Counted from the stretch's first letter, positions 13,401-25,298 are shown. The stretch is DNA of 64,000 nucleotides from Gordionus sp. m RMFG-2023 (GCF_954871325.1 NC_088775.1:62163561-62227560); one strand, 5' to 3'. Notes: generated from the letters alone by a model not told the origin. Numbers and translations are program-made.

Positions 13401-16400
13401 AGGTGTTGAAAAAAACCCCTTTTCTTTTATTAAACCTTTAGATTTTATCGCCATATGATATGAAATATTGAATTCTTCTATAATTCTTCTTACTGTCCAA
13501 TTTGATGGTAATAATGTTAATAATCTATATTTGTTTGTTATCGAAAGCTGTGGGAAATTGATTTTTAAGGTATCGAGAATTTCATCTAATTTTTCATCAT
13601 TTGATGAAGATAATGGTATAATTTTAGTCGCTAAAACTTTTTTCACGCTAGATATTTTTTTCTTTAGATATTTCTTTTCACGTAAGCGTTTTATTTTAAT
13701 GGGAGATTCCCCAATTGATTGTAGGGATATATTAATGTTTTCAATTGCCTCTTGATTAACTATATGAGGAGGAGAATCAATATCATTGTCATTATAAGGA
13801 AGCTTTGCTAATTTTTGTCGGCATGAAGAGCATATTAGCATATTTAAATTGATTGGTAAATTTTTTTTGGTCATCCAAGGTTGAATCTTTCTTAGATTCT
13901 TGCGATAATATGCATGTTTTTGTAAATTAAATGGGTTACAACATCTTGATATTTTAATATATCTTTTATATAGAATAAAATTTTATTTATGAACCTAGAA
14001 TATGGCTTGTTTAAAATTAATCTGATCGGAAAAAAAATTATATTAAACAGAAAGAGAGATTGTTTTAAACTTTTAATTTTTTAAAATATTATTATCGTAA
14101 AATATAATCGATAATATGTCTAATATAAATTCTTTTTTAATGCAGCTGTTATACATTATCGTGCCAAAAAGTCATTCGCTATTATAGTAGTAAAGCAGAG
14201 ATCTAAAATATGTAAAAAAATTTAAGGATGGTGGGGGGGGGAGAGCAGAACGAAAATTTTATCGCATTTCTTATAAACTTATAAATATTTTCATTTTTAG
14301 AAATAATATTTTTTTTAAACATTAGCGCCATCTATTTTTTTTACGATTTTTGATAAAAATGTATATTTTGGAAGAGTCGATAGCGTCGCCAGGGTTTTGA
14401 CATCATACATATATTTATAAAAGGTGTCTAAATAAAAAGCAATAAAAAAATTTCGAAAACAAACTCCCTTTTTTGCTTAAAAATACAGGTAAAGCATTAT
14501 AGGTAAACCGGAAGTTAAAGACTCAAATTGGCTCCAATTTTTATTTTATTTTGATAGTCCTTTAGAGATTATTTTTACCTACAATATGATATATTATATT
14601 ATTTTTTACTATAAATAGTTCTTGAGATATAAGCATTTTAAAAATTTTACAGATTCCAAATTGGTTCTTTTTTGTACCTATAAGCCCCTATATCTCAAGA
14701 ACCAGGTGTGCTAGCAAGCTAAAATAAACGGCTTTCTCTTTTATTTCCCCTTCTAAATAATTCCAGAAATTTTTAACAATTTTAAAACGGGTCGGTCGAA
14801 AATGGGCCTTTTTTGATCGATTTGACATGGAATGGCCCATACTCAGTTCTGATTTTTTTTTCATAACATAAATTTTATAAATTATATTTATATAAAATAT
14901 TATTAATTTCAATTTCTTTGATAAAAATAAGAAAGTATAGATCGTGATTTAATAGGTGGAGTAGTATCCAGTCAACCTATATACCCACTTATCCCCCAGT
15001 CTTCACTACCAGCATAAAAGATAGAAAGAACTATATGGGAAAATTGAAGGAGGAATATTCTGTATTAAACATTTTAGTAAATGTTACCCGAATTATTAAT
15101 TTTTTCATTTATTAATTATAGATAAAAAAATATAATTTATTCATGTTTTCATTTATTAATTATAGATAAATATATTTCATTCATAATTCGAAATAAAAAA
15201 TATATCTATCTTTTTAAAAAAGAAGAACCTATTGGTAAGATGTTATGATTATTTTTATAGGCTAAGGGCTGAATGAGGAAACTTCTTATTTAAACAATAT
15301 GACCAAATAATTAATTCAGATTAAGACAATTTCTATCTCATTGTAAAGAAGGATGTAAATAATTTATTTTGCCATAGAAATATTTGTAGAGAAAATAGAT
15401 ATTTTGAAAAACGGAATGATATATTAGTAGTAAAGAGAAGTCGAGGTATATAATAAATATTGTTTATAAATTTAAAAATTAACAGATCACATGAGGAAGA
15501 AAAAAGTTGCTGATAGATGTAGAAATCAAAAATGCATATAATGGTAATTAAGAATTATATGATGAAAAGTTTATTCATAAACCTAAAAATCAGCACACAT
15601 ATAGTGATAGTTGTGATATGGCGCGAATTTATTAACTAGAATAATAAAATACGGTGCTGATATGTGGGGGAATAAAGTTTGTGGTAATGAGTTTGTCAGC
15701 AATGCCTAAGATTAAAATTCTCGACAATTTCAAAAGGAACGGCCAAAGGTTTTGAAATATGATTGTGTATAGGTGATATATATAGATAAGATAAGTTAAA
15801 TGTGTCAGAAATACGTGGAAAACCTAATTTTATCTTCCTACTATTACACTATTCAAATTTCACCCTTATTCTTCCCAGAACAATGTATTTATTCCTAGTA
15901 ATTATATTATAAGATAACCTAAAACTTGGCTTGCACACTTATAGCGAGATTGATTAACATAATATATTCAAATTAAACATGATCAATTATAACACTATTT
16001 AAACAATTTTAGTCCTTACAATAAAAAAAATCAGTCTTATTTAAATTAGACCATCTAATTTATCTGAGTATTTTGTATAATTTGAAAATAGACTTAATTT
16101 GTTATTTATTTTTATTATGGTGAGTTTTACCCGGGGGATCCATTTTCCTAAATTTCATGAATATTTTTTTAATATTGTCTCCTCTGTTTAATTCCAAGTT
16201 TATTTTTGGCCTATCGCTGTAAATTCCAATGCCTATGTGAGTTCCATCTAGTCCTATTTTGAATTTTTTATTGATAGCTTTTACCAAAACCTAAATAAAG
16301 TTGTAAGAGAAGTTAATTCTTTCAACTATGATTTATGATTAATATATTATACACTTTTTAAAGGATTGACGTGTTTAAAACTTATCAAATAAAATATTTA

Positions 16401-19400
16401 GCTAAAATGCAAACTCTCAAAAAAATACTCTCACCCGAAAACATCCCCACAATTGCAAATTTACCTCCATGGAGGAGATAACATATCTAGGTTCGGCGGA
16501 TTCAAGGCAATCAATACCTTCCCTCCACTCTTGATATCCTTCTTAAGCTTGGTGACCTCCTTGACTTGCTACCTTCGCATAAATCATTCCTCCTCCTTAT
16601 GAAATTTATTAACATTCCACTTATACTTTATGCTCTGAGCTCAAAGCTTATTTTTAAATATCCTATCCCTCTTAGTATTTATTAACCGAAAATATTTTGA
16701 ATCTAAAATTCAATAAAACAGCAGGAATCACGCTTTATTTTCCACCAAAAGTGGTGGCATAAGGATTAGATCTCCTACCGATCTTGCTCTCACTGCCTTT
16801 ATTTCGAGAAGTCTAATTTCATAACCCACAATCACGTCCCACACCTCACCTCACAATAAAACTTTTCCTATTATGCTATCCTGCCATGGAGAAACGCGTT
16901 GGTGATATCCCATCGCTTAAATCCAATATACAGAAAGATTTGGAGAGGCCAGTTGTAGCATGCAGCATTAAATCCCTATTATCTAGCATGCTCCCAACAG
17001 ACCTTTCTCTCTTCACTTTTTTACCTAATGGATATGGGCATGAATTTTTGGAAGTCATTCCTTTCAAAAATCTACAACTCCAAATAACCAACAATAGTGT
17101 GAATATGATCTATGAGATTTGATCTATGAGATTTTAAAATCTCATAGATCATATTCACACGGTGGAGTTGTGAGATTTTGATATAAATGGCCCCCAATGT
17201 TTTTGAAATGATAAATCAAAATTAAAATTTTTCATGACATGAGAATTTAAAATTTTTAATATTAAAATTATAAATTTATATAAAACTTAACTTTTTAGTT
17301 TTATTATTTGTAGAACTAATCATCATATAAAATTTATTAGAATTAATCATCATATAAAATTTATCAGAACCAATCATAGTTGAAAATATGAGAATTTCGA
17401 ACGTATAGATAATATAATATTGGAAAATACAAAATATTAAGAGTGAATATAATACGTTATAAAATTAAACATTTTAAAATGATTTACGCTCATAAATGAA
17501 AAATTAAATTTTCATTGCGATTGCGCCAAATTTTTAATAATTTATTTTATGTTGGGGGATTAGATCTCGATGAGTAAAGCTAGTCAATGCAATCATTTTT
17601 AAGATGTCATACTTTTGGTATAGGTTTTTATTCTCTGTAATGAAGAAAAGGTCCTCTCACTTGTGCTTGTACTAATTGGTATCAATGTCAAAATATAGTA
17701 TTTTTAATATATTTGGTGTATTTCTTGGAAAATTTTCTATAAAAATGAATTTTTATACCATTTAAATTCTGGATGGCCTTTAGATACATATTTATATCCT
17801 ATGAATAATATTTAATAAATATTTATTTTTCAATTTCAAAATTTGATATATCCTCAGATCAGAGGGAGTTATGAGATATAGTATTTGTAAATTAGATACA
17901 GCCATTTGATAAAAATCGTTCATTGATTAGTCAAAATTAAATCTAAAAGTAGAATAAAAACGGTTATTTTATAATGATCTTCAATTGAGTCCATGTTAAT
18001 ATTGGAACGATTTGTATGTCGATAAAATATAGGCTTGTGAATTACAAAATCATATAATTTCGCTTTCATCTCAATGATCACATAAATCTCGAAAATTCCT
18101 GGTCGATATTATCTCTTGGTCTATTGCACAATTAAATTATATTCGTGACTCTCATAACTTCAGCCAAATCTAATTTTTTGAAAAATATTGCATAAAATTT
18201 TTGTATAATAAATAATTTATTAATACAGTCCAATGAAAAAATCGGAAGTCATATTAAATCTAATAATGTATCAGCTTCAGATAAAATATATGTTTCAGGT
18301 GATTCTGATATTTTTCTAAGGACATAGGCTCTTCTAGATCCAAAAAATGCTGTAACAGCTTTATGTCGTTCCCACCCCTATCCCGCTGGCTAAGCGCCTG
18401 AGCCATTTTATATTGATTCAAAAAATTTTGTGCTTTATTCTAACAAGATATACCCCCCCCCCCCTCTGGCTACGTGGCTGAATGAGAAATATAAAATCAA
18501 TTAACATCATTAAACAATAAAGTAAATATTATAATATGATTTCTGTTATTTATATATATCGTAATTTTTAAAAGGATCATGACTATCAGGGATCTTCATG
18601 GGATTTAAAGGGATCCCTGTAAATTTCAATTTTTTAAAGGATAACGGGATTATCACGTTTTAATTGTGATAAAGAGGAAATTTTAAAAGCGTTTTCCATG
18701 CGTTTCGTTGCGTTTTTTAATTTTATTGTTATTCATTAATTTTCAATGTTGTTTTTTTTGACCATATGATATAAGATATGTCTAATATAGGGTATCAATC
18801 GATAGCTAATCAAAAGATCTATTCAACTGGAGGTCAATCTCTCCCCCATAATGTGCGGGTCTAGGTCTTGGGGGTTCAGAAATATTTTTATCAACACAAA
18901 ATATCGATATGGGTATCAAATAAAAGCTAATTTTAATATGGTTTGACTGAAAGTCTTCATTCTTGGTCTTTATGGGTATGACTTAATCTGGGGGGGGGGG
19001 GGTGTCTAAAAACTAATTTTTTTGTTATGGGTATTAAATATAAGTTAATTTTAATATGGTTTGATTGAAAGTCTTTATTCTTGGTCTGGAAGTGGGGGGG
19101 GGGGGGGTGGTATGGATAGAGGGGGGTGGTGGTGTGGATAGAAGGGGGTGGTGCGTATGGAGGGGGGGGGTGTAAAAAATAATTTTTTTGATATGGGTAT
19201 CAAATAAAAGCTAATTTTAATATCGTTTGACTGAAAGTCTTTATTCTTGATCTTGTTGGGTATGACTTGGTCTAGGGGGGGAAGGGGGGGTGTAAATTTT
19301 TTTTTGATATGGGTATCAAATAAAAGCTAATTTTAATATGGTTTGACTGAAATTCTTTATTCTTGGTCTTGATGGGCATGACTTAGTCTGGATAGTGGGG

Positions 19401-22400
19401 GTGGGGGGGGGGTGTAAAAAATATTTTTTTTTTGATATGGGTATCAGATAAAAGGTAATCAAAAAATTTTTTTTATTCTATAATAATAATCACTTACAGA
19501 GGTCTAGGTCTTAGAGGGTGAGGAATATTTTTTCAACATAAAATATAGACATGGGTATCAAATAAAAGTTCATTTAAATATCTTTAGATAGAAAATATTC
19601 ATTTTTTGTCTTGATGGGTATGATGACAGGCCCTCAACTAATTAACAAAATGTATAGTTGTATAGAATTTTCAGAAATAAAAGAGAATGAAGATAAAAAA
19701 AATTTTTAATCTTTTTTCAGTTTCAATCCTGAATTTGAAATATATAATTTGCAGTGTTCTATATTAGCACGATATTCCATAGCTATTTTTTTAGTATCGA
19801 TATTATTAGCGTGCAACATTTTTTTAAAAAAGTGATAACGGTAGCTCGTTTCTAAATAAATAGCAAAAATTATTATAATAATTTTATAATTATTTCTAAA
19901 ATCATAATCTTTTTATTTTATTTTAAAATTTAAATTTATATTTAAAAATATGCATTGTAAATATATTTAAAAATTTTTAAATGTCGACAGTAGAGATTGA
20001 TAATGAAAATAATTTTGGTACAGATCATATCGACAAAGGAATATCCCTTGAAAATGATGATGATATGGAATTTCCGTTTCCTAAATTCACAAATTATTTT
20101 AATCTCGATAAAAAAAATTAACACAGGTTATAAATTTTTCTGTAAGATGTGGCCGAGGTTTTATCATCAAAAGTTGCTTCAACTTGAGAAAACATTTAAA
20201 GGTAATATATCAAACAAAAATATATCTTTAAAAAAAATTAGAGCATCTATAATGTTTTTGAGTTAGATGAGTTTATGTGATTTTATGGCCTAGTCTAAAC
20301 ATGCTATATTTCAACTGGCCATAAGATAGTGCGCTACATTTTTGAAAAAATAGCGATAACGCTCTTCTTTTTTGTAAAATAGAGGTAAAGCGCTGTATTT
20401 TTTAAAGTAGCTTTTAACAACATTATAAAATGTTTCCTTTTTTCTCATCCCAAATTATTTTTTACACCCCCCCCCCCTCCACCCCACCCCCAGACCAGTC
20501 ATACCCATCAATACCAAGAATAAAGATTTCATTCAAACCATATTAAAATTAGCTTTTATTTGATATCCATATCAAAAAAAAATTTTTTTACACTCAACCC
20601 CCACCACCCAAACCAAGTCATACCCATCAAGACCAAGAATAAAGAATTTCAGTCAAACCATATTAAAATTAGCTTTTATTTGATACCCCCTATCAAAAAA
20701 AAATTTTACACTCCCCCCCCCCCAGAACAAGTCATCATACCCAACAAGACCAAGATGGAAGACTTTCAGTCAAACCATATTAAAATTAGCTTTTATTTGA
20801 TACCCATATCAAAAAATAATAATTTTTTACACCACCCCCTCTCCACCCCCACCCCCTTACACTCCCACCCCCACTCCCCAGACCAAGCATACCCATCAAT
20901 ACCAAGAATAAAGATTTTCAGTCAAACCATATTAAAATTAGCTTTTATTTGATACCCATATCAAAAAAATATTTTTTTACACCCCCCTTCCCTACCCCCC
21001 CCCCCCATACAGACCAAGTCATACCCATCAAGAATAGAATAAAGAATTTCAGTCAAACCATATTAAAATTAGCTTTTATTTGATACCCCCTATCAAAAAA
21101 AATTTTTTTACACCCCCCCCTCTAACCCCCACCCCCCAGATCAAGTCATGCCCATAAAGACCAAAAATGAAGACTTTCAGTCAAACCAAATTAAAATTAG
21201 TTTTTATTTGATACCCATATCGATATTTTGTGTTGATAAAAATATTTCTGAACCCCCAAGACCTAGACCTGCCCATTATGGAGGGAAATTGACCTCCAGT
21301 TGAATAGATCTTTTGATTAGCTATCGATTGATACCCTATATTAGACATATCTTATTTCATAAGGCCAAAAAAACAACATTGAAAATTAATGAATAATAAT
21401 AAAATTAATAAACGCAACGAAAAGCTTGGAAAACGTATTTTAAAATAAGATTCTTCTTTATCACGATATAAACGTGATAATACCGTATTATCATTTTTTA
21501 ACTTAAAACCCAAATTTTTTAGTTATCCCTTTAAATCCCGTGAAGATCCCGGATAGTCATGATCCCTTTAAAATTACGACATATATATTTAATTGCATTT
21601 AATTAAATAGTAAATTATTTACAATTATATACAAATAAAATTGCTTCTTATAAGTGCAGGTGGTCTGGTTTGTGGGATCACCTACCCTGAAATGGGTTGA
21701 ATTAATTTACATCATATATTTTTTTTTGAAAAACACATAACACCGTTTGACACAGGAGTCACTAGCCGTTAAAAACAATGATTCAAATCTCGTTGGTATC
21801 AATTTTTTTAAAAATTTGTAATAAATCTGATTGTTTATTTTATATTTATTTAAACTAAATAGGTATAATATCTAAAGACCCGATGCCACCTATCTCTAGT
21901 CTGTATTTTATATCCCGTCTGTAATTTATATTTTTAATTTGTAATTTATTCCAAAAGAACAAAGTAATTATTAGTGTTATAATATATTAATATTACTAAG
22001 ATAAATAATAATTGGAATTATAATTTAGTAATATTGAGGGTAGAATATTAATTATTAAGCCTAAATGAGATACTCATTTATAACAAATTCATTCTTATTA
22101 TTAATATAACTTGGGCAAATATCCTTACTAATTTTCCAATTTATACAATAATAATTTATAGAATAAGATTGTAATACAAGTTTAAGTTAATTAAGTAAGT
22201 CCAAAACCGAAGAATCCGATCCGATAGCTATTCGGAGGCTCCTTTTCTCCTCAGATTTCGTATACATGGTGCTCCTTCTTGATCTAAATTAATTCATCGA
22301 CAAAAAGTGGTATACAATTGATACAGAGATCTTCTACCTGACAAATTACTGGAGGCAAATTACATTTAAAATTCTACCATGCCCTCTTAAAATCAGCACC

Positions 22401-25298
22401 TACCCTATGTAAGCGCTGCAAAAAACTATAAGAAAAAAAATTGGCTTAATTGTTTAAACTTCATCTTTTGGAATATAAATAAATAATTTTAAAAATTAGG
22501 CGATATTTTTTTTAATATAAAATTCAAATTATTTAAAAAAAATTAGTATATCATTAGGGCCATCATGGGTCACGACAAAAATTATCCCATGAAACATTTC
22601 AAAAATGCTTAAAAATAATATTTTAAAGATTCTATATTATTTTGTACTTATATTTGTATTAGGTCGACAATATTAATAAGCTTCACAATTTGGCATCTTG
22701 TAAAAAAATCGATGAAAGAATAAAAAGATTGGCGAAGAACTTTTTTGGTATAAGTATAACATTATATTTATTTATTTTTACATGATTTTAAAATTAAAAT
22801 ATATTTAAAATATAATTATTTATCATTTTAATCACTTCTGTGGTTATATTGCACATGATTAAAAAAATGATAAATTGTGGGAAATAGAGAAAAAAAACAG
22901 ATTTCAAATTAAAATACATTATATAAAAATGTTTTCAGTTTGACAGTTTCATTCAAATCTGAAGTTGTGAGTTTCAGACAATTTAAGCCATAAGCATGCT
23001 GAAATTCCTAATATGTGATTTTCAAAATATCTATGTGATTTTATCATATTGAATACCTGTCAGATTTTAAAAATTTAAGTAGTACAAAATATATTTGAAG
23101 TAATAAAAATTAAAATTTGATGATTTCAATTTCGAACGGTATTAGCCGTGAGATTTTGATGGATGTAAGATTTCAATATCTCACGGTTTTCACTGTAACA
23201 CATTACAACTTTGATTGTACACATATTTTTTTTTAAAGTTAGAATCCCAAAAATTTAATACCTACCTACATTATTACAAAAATATACATTTTAAAAGCAA
23301 CTATAACATTGGTATAATTTTCTGTAAAAATTTTATTTGAGATAACATAGATTTATTGATAATGCAATTTGTTATATCCAAATCTAGCCGATTTTTTTGA
23401 ATATAAAAAAAGAAATTTCAAATTAAAGGTTTTAATATACCATTTTTATCTATCAACTATCCTATCATTTTAATATTAAAATTGGGGGAGATAATATAAC
23501 TCAATTTTATTCTATCCGGCCCGATAAATTTGAGTTCGGAATCAGTTTTAGATTAAGATTTGACCTCAGAAAAGAATTTTTATCCACCAAAGACCCGATT
23601 TGAACCCGTGTTCTCTCGCCTCATAGGCAACTCCCTATGCACCATCATGCACATAAGGTAATTATTTTAGGCTAGTCACAATGCACGTTAAATCATTTGC
23701 TAAACAAAGGCCAAATTTCTCAAATTTGCCAAACGATAGCCAAATTTTGCAAAATGTAATAAGTAAAACTTACTTATTTTTTATTATACATTAACGGGAT
23801 GTTTTTTTTGAAATGTTCAAGTACTACATATTACCTATTTTATTCATATTTATTATTTACTAATCCCATTTTGAAATCGACGAAGTTCTTTTTAATGGTT
23901 TTATTTAAATTAGTAAATTATGGTATCATCGCCAGGGCCGCCAAAAGTTTCTGCATGACCCTGAACAGATTCCCTTTATTTAATGAGATATGAATAATAA
24001 ATGAACCTATATTTTGATAGGAGATTTATATTTTCTCTTATTTTTATAATGTATGGTAGCAAAGTATATTCATAACTTTTTTTATTTTTACATTTTATTT
24101 TAGGTAAGGCTTTATATTGCTTATGAATGTGTTTTTTTAATATCTATACTAGCACCTATCTCCTAAATGATGGGTAAAGAGATTTCTCTTTTATTGATGA
24201 TGAATGAATTAGAAATTTATCTATCGTATGAGGTGTAAATCAAAACTTAGTTTTATTTTGAAAGGTAGTTTTTAAATTTTCCAATTAATACAATATATTA
24301 GTACCTTGAATACGAACAATTGTGAGGGTAATAATAAATCATCAACAAGCTATGCAATTTAAAATAAGTTATGCATAACCTTCATCTAACAATATTTTAC
24401 AAATAAAGAGGTAAAATAGGCAATAATTTTAGGCATAAATCAAATTTCTGATTCATCCATATTTAAATGAAGGAGAAATATCTGGTTCACCCATCATTCT
24501 TGACGGGTTAGCCACTAGTAATATATATTTATATAACTAAAACCCATCTAAATAGCTTAAATAAAATATAATATATGTTAATATTGTCTAATTCCATTAT
24601 TAAGCTAATCTTTTATATATTCATTGTATAATAATTTATTAAACTAACATAATGTAGAAAAAATGGTAAAATTAATGTTATAATTATAATTTCCCAAAAT
24701 TTTGAAAACTTATAGATAAAAAAATGAGTTATATGCATATAATCAACTACTTTTGAAAAAGCCAATTCACAGTGATAAGCGATTTGATCAATTCCGCTAG
24801 AACCATCTAAAAGCAATATAATGTCTAGTGTATTATTTTGATCTGTAATGAGTTTAGTTAGTTTATCCATAAACATTTTGGCTCCATTACTATAGTATAT
24901 GGATCTGTATATATTTTCTGGTAGTTTTTTGATGAGAATTAATAATACATTTTTTAAAAATATTTATATACAAGCAGAAGTTTAAAAAAAACATGAAACT
25001 TTAATTAAAATAAGATTAATTTGTTACAATCCATGTTTTTCCGATATTAATAAATCATTTTAGCTCCCTATTGAATATATAATATAAAATGAATCCCTAA
25101 ATTATATATTTGTTATATTCAATTATATAGTAAAGGGGCTGTTATAGCTGCAACAGAAAGTAACACACCTTAGTTTAACAACTCTAATGTTAAAAAATTA
25201 TATATATTTTTACCATATTCTGGAATTTGATCTGCATAAACTGGTCTAAATAATCTTAAAATAACCATGATTGAACAGGCAATCCGTAAAATATCCAT
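7451..25298 (-). CDS. secreted or membrane-tethered von Willebrand factor A domain protein, six exons
   Basis: My exon model is 25298..25214, 24917..24751, 16290..16131, 8831..8667, 8175..8047 and 7572..7451. All introns are GT-AG, all phases match, and the total is 828 bp (275 aa plus stop). Residues 1-22 are a signal peptide starting MDILRIACSIMVIL. Residues about 58-255 read as one vWA domain: DIILLLDGSSG (60-70), the strand IGIGIYSDRPKINLEL, GGET at 138-141, KQVIIIFAHNNS (163-174), then VIIFAALMNQKIPDISEIQA. The last 20 residues are hydrophobic and could be a GPI signal or a tail anchor. vWA domains usually bind ligands through a metal site (DxSxS, T, D). Here D66, S68 and T141 are present, but the third position is G70 and the usual Asp is H171, so normal metal binding is doubtful. 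Introns 2 and 3 (8.5 and 7.3 kb) are packed with transposons. The last donor could instead lie 6 bp upstream. Family membership is well supported; the ligand is unknown. Confidence 0.82.
10231..10422 (-). other. possible orphan exon or small ORF with a membrane segment
   Basis: A 63-residue open stretch lies inside intron 3 of the vWA gene, on the same strand. It starts MNGDNELEEINILSTTFH and contains one hydrophobic segment (SITIFLTILIIVCF) followed by a charged tail. A possible acceptor (TTAG before AAGAAATC) would join exon 3 in phase and give an alternative membrane-anchored end. It could equally be chance in AT-rich DNA. No homology recognised. Confidence 0.2.
11225..14830 (-). mobile_element. 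DNA transposon with about 0.5-kb terminal inverted repeats
   Basis: The arms 11225-11695 and 14320-14830 are inverted copies of each other (TGTCAAATCGATCA at the outer side, AGATGGCGCT at the inner side). Between them the minus strand carries a decayed transposase. Its N-terminal zinc-binding part (CCNPF, then ICSSCRQKL) is near 13950-13800. A basic region leads to MPGKRDFV and IGFSKFCDLRPENC near 13100. The core carries QADFAENYAFVVQDEV, FYFSDGAAAQYKN and, near 12330, CDGVGGTVKR. The three Asp-containing blocks fit a DDE/DDD transposase of a family common in aphids and Hydra that I cannot name surely; Sola-like is a guess. I count about five frame breaks. It lies inside intron 3 of the vWA gene. 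Confidence 0.8.
11951..13960 (-). pseudogene. broken transposase of the long-TIR element
   Basis: The longest open part (13874..13080, 264 residues) covers the Cys-rich start and the helical DNA-binding half (NWTVRRIIEEFNISYHMA, PNPKPGKIIDAATVDIVKSF). The frame shifts near 13110, where an alternative frame continues CSSSGTHSICVCFIHQN. It then shifts or stops near 13020, 12705 and 12380. The catalytic half (12702..12382) has VQDEVHGFHWNKSQ and SDGAAAQYKNRKN. The last block (12133..11951), KARTIPGTQKFHAFYP, is the family C-terminus. No intact protein can be made, so activity would need another copy in trans. Confidence 0.75.
14831..16130. other. intron 3 sequence, no feature recognised
   Basis: AT-rich sequence between the long-TIR element and vWA exon 3. 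A short direct duplication (TTTTCATTTATTAATTATAG, twice near 15100-15165) is the only structure I noticed. Confidence 0.5.
16450..17095 (+). mobile_element. LINE fragment, middle of the reverse transcriptase protein
   Basis: Plus-strand peptides match the thumb and linker region of the LINE at 28-30.4 kb. EEITYLGSA corresponds to LNFLTHLGSP there. LPSHKSFLLLMKFINIPLIL corresponds to LPAHHAFFLLKNYLLIPKIL. DLERPVVACSIKSLLS and GYGHEFLEVIPFKNL correspond to DWDKPLVGNSVAYLKS and GYEFLEAFPSRNL. Several frame breaks separate the blocks, and neither the RT active site nor the endonuclease is present. This is an old truncated copy lying in intron 2 of the vWA gene, about 150 bp upstream of exon 3. 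Confidence 0.8.
17096..17162. repeat. near-perfect hairpin
   Basis: GTGTGAATATGATCTATGAG (17098 on) returns as its reverse complement CTCATAGATCATATTCACAC ending at 17160. The short loop repeats part of the stem. It abuts the 3' edge of the LINE fragment. A GTGAGATTTTGAT motif just downstream also occurs in a small hairpin at 23144-23180. Confidence 0.75.
17555..18482 (-). mobile_element. hAT transposon remnant
   Basis: Near 17700-17560 the minus strand reads PISTSTSERTFSSLQRIKTY, a clear hATC dimerisation motif (TSER.FS.L..IK). Weaker in-frame blocks upstream (AVTAFFGSRRAYVLRK and SESPETYILSEADTLLDL near 18360-18240) fit the rest of a transposase. The right edge, CCCCCCTCTGGCTACGTGGCTG at about 18460-18482, resembles a hAT terminus. 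Multiple frame breaks. Confidence 0.65.
18560..21578. mobile_element. 3-kb fold-back element with tandem-repeat arms
   Basis: The outer ends mirror each other: CGTAATTTTTAAAAGGATCA at 18560 and its inverse ending AAAATTACG at 21578, flanked by ATATATAT and ACATATAT. The arms (about 18560-19640 and 20455-21578) hold about six tandem units each of 115-125 bp, in opposite orientation. Each unit contains GATATGGGTATCAAATAAAA, TGGTTTGACTGAAAGTC and a run of 8-12 G (C on the other arm). The roughly 0.8-kb core holds a 47-codon ORF. No transposase was recognised, so this is probably a non-autonomous fold-back element. It lies in intron 2 of the vWA gene. Confidence 0.85.
19981..20124 (+). CDS. small acidic ORF in the core of the fold-back element
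   Basis: A 47-codon ORF from ATG to TAA. It begins MSTVEIDNENNFGTD, contains LENDDDMEFPFPKF and ends NLDKKN. Its acidic, low-repeat composition stands out from the surrounding AT-rich sequence and tandem arms. I do not recognise it. It may be the start of a lost transposase or chance. The sequence after the stop (20125-20266) stays open in another frame. Confidence 0.25.
21750..21815 (+). other. tRNA-like B-box, possible SINE remnant
   Basis: GATTCAAATCTCG resembles a pol III B box, preceded by CACAGGAGTCACTAGCCG. No cloverleaf could be folded with confidence. A similar B-box-like string is at 46950. Confidence 0.2.
23585..23655 (-). other. tRNA-derived sequence, SINE or tRNA pseudogene candidate
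   Basis: On the minus strand TGGTGCATAGGGAG resembles an A box. It is followed 38-40 bases later by GGGTTCAAATCGGG, a good B box. The spacing is a few bases shorter than in a true tRNA and I could not close the acceptor stem, so I treat it as tRNA-derived and not as a working tRNA. Confidence 0.35.
24148..24519. mobile_element. MITE-like inverted-repeat element
   Basis: The ends are inverted: ACTAGCACCTATCTCC at the left and, on the other strand, ACTAGTGGCTAACCCG at the right. Each is followed by ATGATGGGT and a TTTCTC block. About 370 bp, no ORF. A further end of the same family lies at 27409. It sits about 230 bp from exon 2 of the vWA gene. Confidence 0.6.

Noticed and set aside
16876-17094. 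72-codon minus-strand frame
   Set aside because: It overlaps a plus-strand LINE fragment whose peptides align with the intact copy.
20560-20952. 130-codon plus-strand frame rich in P, H and K
   Set aside because: It translates the poly-C tandem units of the fold-back element's right arm.
23585-23655. Functional tRNA gene
   Set aside because: A and B boxes are present, but the spacing is short and the acceptor stem does not close.
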